Source: Oscillatoria sp. Prado101 (GTDB lineage: Bacteria; Cyanobacteriota; Cyanobacteriia; Cyanobacteriales; Oscillatoriaceae). From it: a stretch of DNA of 6,573 bases. Shown here piece after piece: positions 4,600 to 6,573 of this stretch (position 1 is its first letter; the number at the start of each line of letters is the position of its first letter). The position numbers and the translations under genes were made by a program. A model generated the notes under the pieces. It saw only the letters and a program-made list of their open reading frames with translations, was not told the DNA's origin and did not search any database. The stretch covers positions 1-6,573 of the forward strand of contig JALOOK010000274.1 of the NCBI GenBank assembly GCA_025454445.1. Reading direction: 5' to 3'.

Positions 4600-6402
4600 C
4601 TACCGGGAGGGGGTAGGACTGCCGGTGGCAGAGGGTTTGGCCTGCGGTTGGGGACTTGGATTGGGCGACGCCCCAGGTGTCCCTTCCTGTTTGGGCTGGA
4701 TAAACACCTCGTAGCGGGTGCTGCGCTCACTGACGATCGATGAGGTGAGGCCAATAGTGCGAATGGCACTCACCAGGGTTTGGGGCACCGGCGGCAGTTG
4801 CGGCAAGGTAAATTGCTTGGAGTTGAGCGTGCGCTCCACATCTATAAAAAAGATGCTGTTGCTGGCATCGAATTCTGAAGGGACAGCCTTTTTGAATGAC
4901 TCGCTGAGCAGCAGTGGGGCTTTGGGCCTGGGGCTGATGGCACCGGCAACCGGCGCTCCCAAGGTCAAAAACGCCACATTCCCACTTACCCAACCGCGAC
5001 TGAGCGTCACCCCACCATACTGCGAAGTCCAGTTAACCACCGGCTGACCGGCAACTTTCACCGCTTCGACCTTAAACTTGTATCGCTGGCTCATCACCTT
5101 ATCCAGCTGCAGGAGAGATTTCTCCGCACTGCGGCGATCGTTGGACTGCACCATCAGCACCAGCGCTGCCGGAAACTGCGTCGCAGATCCCGGAACAGCG
5201 GGAATCAGGGACACAGAGAAATCCCCTGCCATCCAGGCGAGCAAATCCTTTTCCCAGTTCAGCCCCGTGTTAGACGCCACACCCTGCTGCAGCCACTCCG
5301 GACTCATGGGCGCGAACGGATTCCCCTGGGCACCCAGGGCGTAATCCTGCCACAACCGCTGCAGGTTGCTGCCCGACCAGATCATCAAGGTGTCCGCCGG
5401 CAAGCGGCTGAGCGCACTTTTGGCCTTGTTTTCCACCGCCAGCTTTTTCTCGCTGTCCGCCTTCAGCCAAGAAATCCCCTGCAACCGGATGCCTTCTGGC
5501 TCTTGGGTGACGGTTGCGGCAAAGCCCTGGAACTTCTGCAGCTGATTTTTTCCTTGGGGGGGAAGCAGTCGCACGGCATTCATGGCGGCCATATTGGTCG
5601 CTACCGGCCAGTTGACGTACACCCGGGCCAAAGGATCGGGAGCCTCAATTTTAGCCACGGCTTCCTTGTAGCCCGGGGTTTTGGCTATCGACTGGCCACT
5701 TTTATAAGTGTCAATGACTCGCTCAGTGGCTTTTGCATCTGTGGTAACAGCCAAAAACCGGTTGTCCAGCAGTGCGGCTGAGTAATTGTCCCCGGGTGCG
5801 CCCTGGATTTCTTTAATCGGGACATCTTTGTAAGTCCGGCTCACCCACTGGCCCTGCTGCAGCGGCTTGGGCTTCTCCAGCAGCTCCTTGGCCCTTCCCT
5901 GGTTGTCTACCGGCAGCACCATCACCACCGGCTCTGTGGCTTTCGGGACGATTGCCGGCTGCCTGGATGAGGGACTGGTGCCCCCCGCCCCCACACCTAC
6001 CTGCGGCGGCAGCCACGCCACCATCACCTCCCGCCCCACCCAAGGCTGGATGTCTTTCGCGTAGTCTAGGCCATAGGGGGTGAGGAAGCGCGAGCGCAGC
6101 TGCAACAGCTGCTCGTTGAGAAGCTTTTGGCTTTCTGCGGTGCCTTGCTTTTGCAGTTTTTCCCACTGTCCGGGGTCGGTGGACAGCGAGACGGCCATCC
6201 AGGCATCTTGGGGGACAGCGCTGGCACCTACGGGGTAATTCTCTACGGCGTTCTTTGGAATCAGTACCCACAGAATAGCGAAGCCGCCAATCAGCAAAAC
6301 GGCTGCTGCTGCGTTTCGCAGTTGAGGGGATTCGATTTTATCTACCGCCGATTTAGTTTTTTCAAGTGCGGTTTTAGTTTTATCTAGTATGGAGTCAAAC
6401 AT
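4600..6402 (-). CDS. DUF3352 family membrane-anchored protein (600 aa)
   Basis: Function is unknown; the family (DUF3352) is widespread in cyanobacteria. Residues 1-29 are a charged, Lys/Glu-rich amphipathic segment (LDKTKTALEKTKSAVDKI). One transmembrane helix spans about 31-49. The large remainder is soluble, with family-like stretches VPQDAWMAVSLSTDPGQWEKL (from 63) and YAKDIQPWVGREVMVAWLPP (114-133), a Gly/Ser linker about 134-157, and a Pro/Ser-rich disordered tail (573-600). One N-terminal helix suggests a cytoplasmic N-terminus with the domain in the periplasm or lumen. No catalytic motif was recognised. The start was set at ATG 6400-6402; a TTG at 6441 would add 13 residues, without support. 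No clear Shine-Dalgarno is seen. It stands alone: the next gene on this strand, psbO, is 716 bases away. Family assignment comes from recalled sequence features, not a search. Confidence 0.87.
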   Translation of the reverse strand: MFDSILDKTKTALEKTKSAVDKIESPQLRNAAAAVLLIGGFAILWVLIPKNAVENYPVGASAVPQDAWMAVSLSTDPGQWEKLQKQGTAESQKLLNEQLLQLRSRFLTPYGLDYAKDIQPWVGREVMVAWLPPQVGVGAGGTSPSSRQPAIVPKATEPVVMVLPVDNQGRAKELLEKPKPLQQGQWVSRTYKDVPIKEIQGAPGDNYSAALLDNRFLAVTTDAKATERVIDTYKSGQSIAKTPGYKEAVAKIEAPDPLARVYVNWPVATNMAAMNAVRLLPPQGKNQLQKFQGFAATVTQEPEGIRLQGISWLKADSEKKLAVENKAKSALSRLPADTLMIWSGSNLQRLWQDYALGAQGNPFAPMSPEWLQQGVASNTGLNWEKDLLAWMAGDFSVSLIPAVPGSATQFPAALVLMVQSNDRRSAEKSLLQLDKVMSQRYKFKVEAVKVAGQPVVNWTSQYGGVTLSRGWVSGNVAFLTLGAPVAGAISPRPKAPLLLSESFKKAVPSEFDASNSIFFIDVERTLNSKQFTLPQLPPVPQTLVSAIRTIGLTSSIVSERSTRYEVFIQPKQEGTPGASPNPSPQPQAKPSATGSPTPSR

Positions 6403-6438
6403 GGTTGCAAATAAACAGGGAACGCCGGTGAGGAAAGC

Positions 6439-6464
6439 CAATTTACCAAAGGGTCAATTTACCA
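6439..6464. promoter_or_regulatory. Direct repeat upstream of the DUF3352 gene
   Basis: CAATTTACCA occurs at 6439-6448 and again at 6455-6464, a 16-base period, 36 bases before the start codon. Spacing near one and a half helical turns and position in the leader/promoter area suggest a possible regulator site, or a small local duplication. No clear -35/-10 pair was found on the minus strand in 6403-6573. Confidence 0.35.
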
Positions 6465-6573
6465 GGGGAAGGCTCGCGGTATTTTCAACAAGCTGATTTC
6501 ATATTTTAGATTCAATTTTTTCTGGAAATCCGAAACAGCTTTTCCGCCATCCCTGAATGCTGACAGGCAAGGG

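Noticed and set aside
5813..6271. 152-codon minus-strand ORF inside the DUF3352 gene
   Set aside because: Alternative frame of a GC-rich coding region; Ala/Gly/Arg-rich shadow sequence.
6403..6441. Longer DUF3352 start at a TTG (6441)
   Set aside because: Rare start codon, no Shine-Dalgarno, and an ATG with a family-like N-terminus follows at 6402.

Overview
The window reads as chromosomal DNA of a cyanobacterium, most likely a filamentous Oscillatoriales/Microcoleus-type organism. The marker genes are psbO (oxygen-evolving complex, cyanobacterial form), a SigF-type group 3 sigma factor and a DUF3352 protein of the kind typical of cyanobacteria. The intergenic regions carry many copies of a GAAACCCGGTTTC palindrome and a short heptanucleotide tandem repeat, as is common in filamentous cyanobacteria. 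The genus-level guess is inference; the phylum is secure.

Layout: (1) 1-201, a cluster of five GAAACCCGGTTTC elements that runs into the 3' end of the next gene. (2) 199-783, minus: an exported protein of 28 uninterrupted pentapeptide repeats. (3) 784-1086: divergent intergenic region with a near-consensus promoter for the next gene. (4) 1087-1741, plus: endonuclease III (nth), broken by a +1 frameshift near codon 36. (5) 1742-1787: convergent gap with an A/T-rich hairpin, probably a two-way terminator. (6) 1788-2570, minus: sigF. (7) 2571-3058: structured intergenic region with a 23-bp AT palindrome and three GC-rich hairpins behind psbO. (8) 3059-3883, minus: psbO, with a lipobox in its signal peptide. 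(9) 3884-4599: a 716-bp region without a convincing gene, holding repeat elements and an AT-rich island. (10) 4600-6402, minus: a membrane-anchored DUF3352 protein. (11) 6403-6573: upstream region of that gene.

The genes look like independent single-gene units: every gap between neighbours on the same strand is several hundred bases. Their roles are unrelated: photosystem II lumenal subunit, alternative sigma factor, DNA base-excision repair, pentapeptide-repeat protein and membrane protein of unknown role. I see no evidence of a defence island, mobile element, CRISPR array or new multi-gene system. The points that merit a second look are the nth frameshift, the repeat array that supplies the stop codon of the pentapeptide gene, the lipoprotein-type PsbO signal, and the structured intergenic DNA around psbO and sigF.
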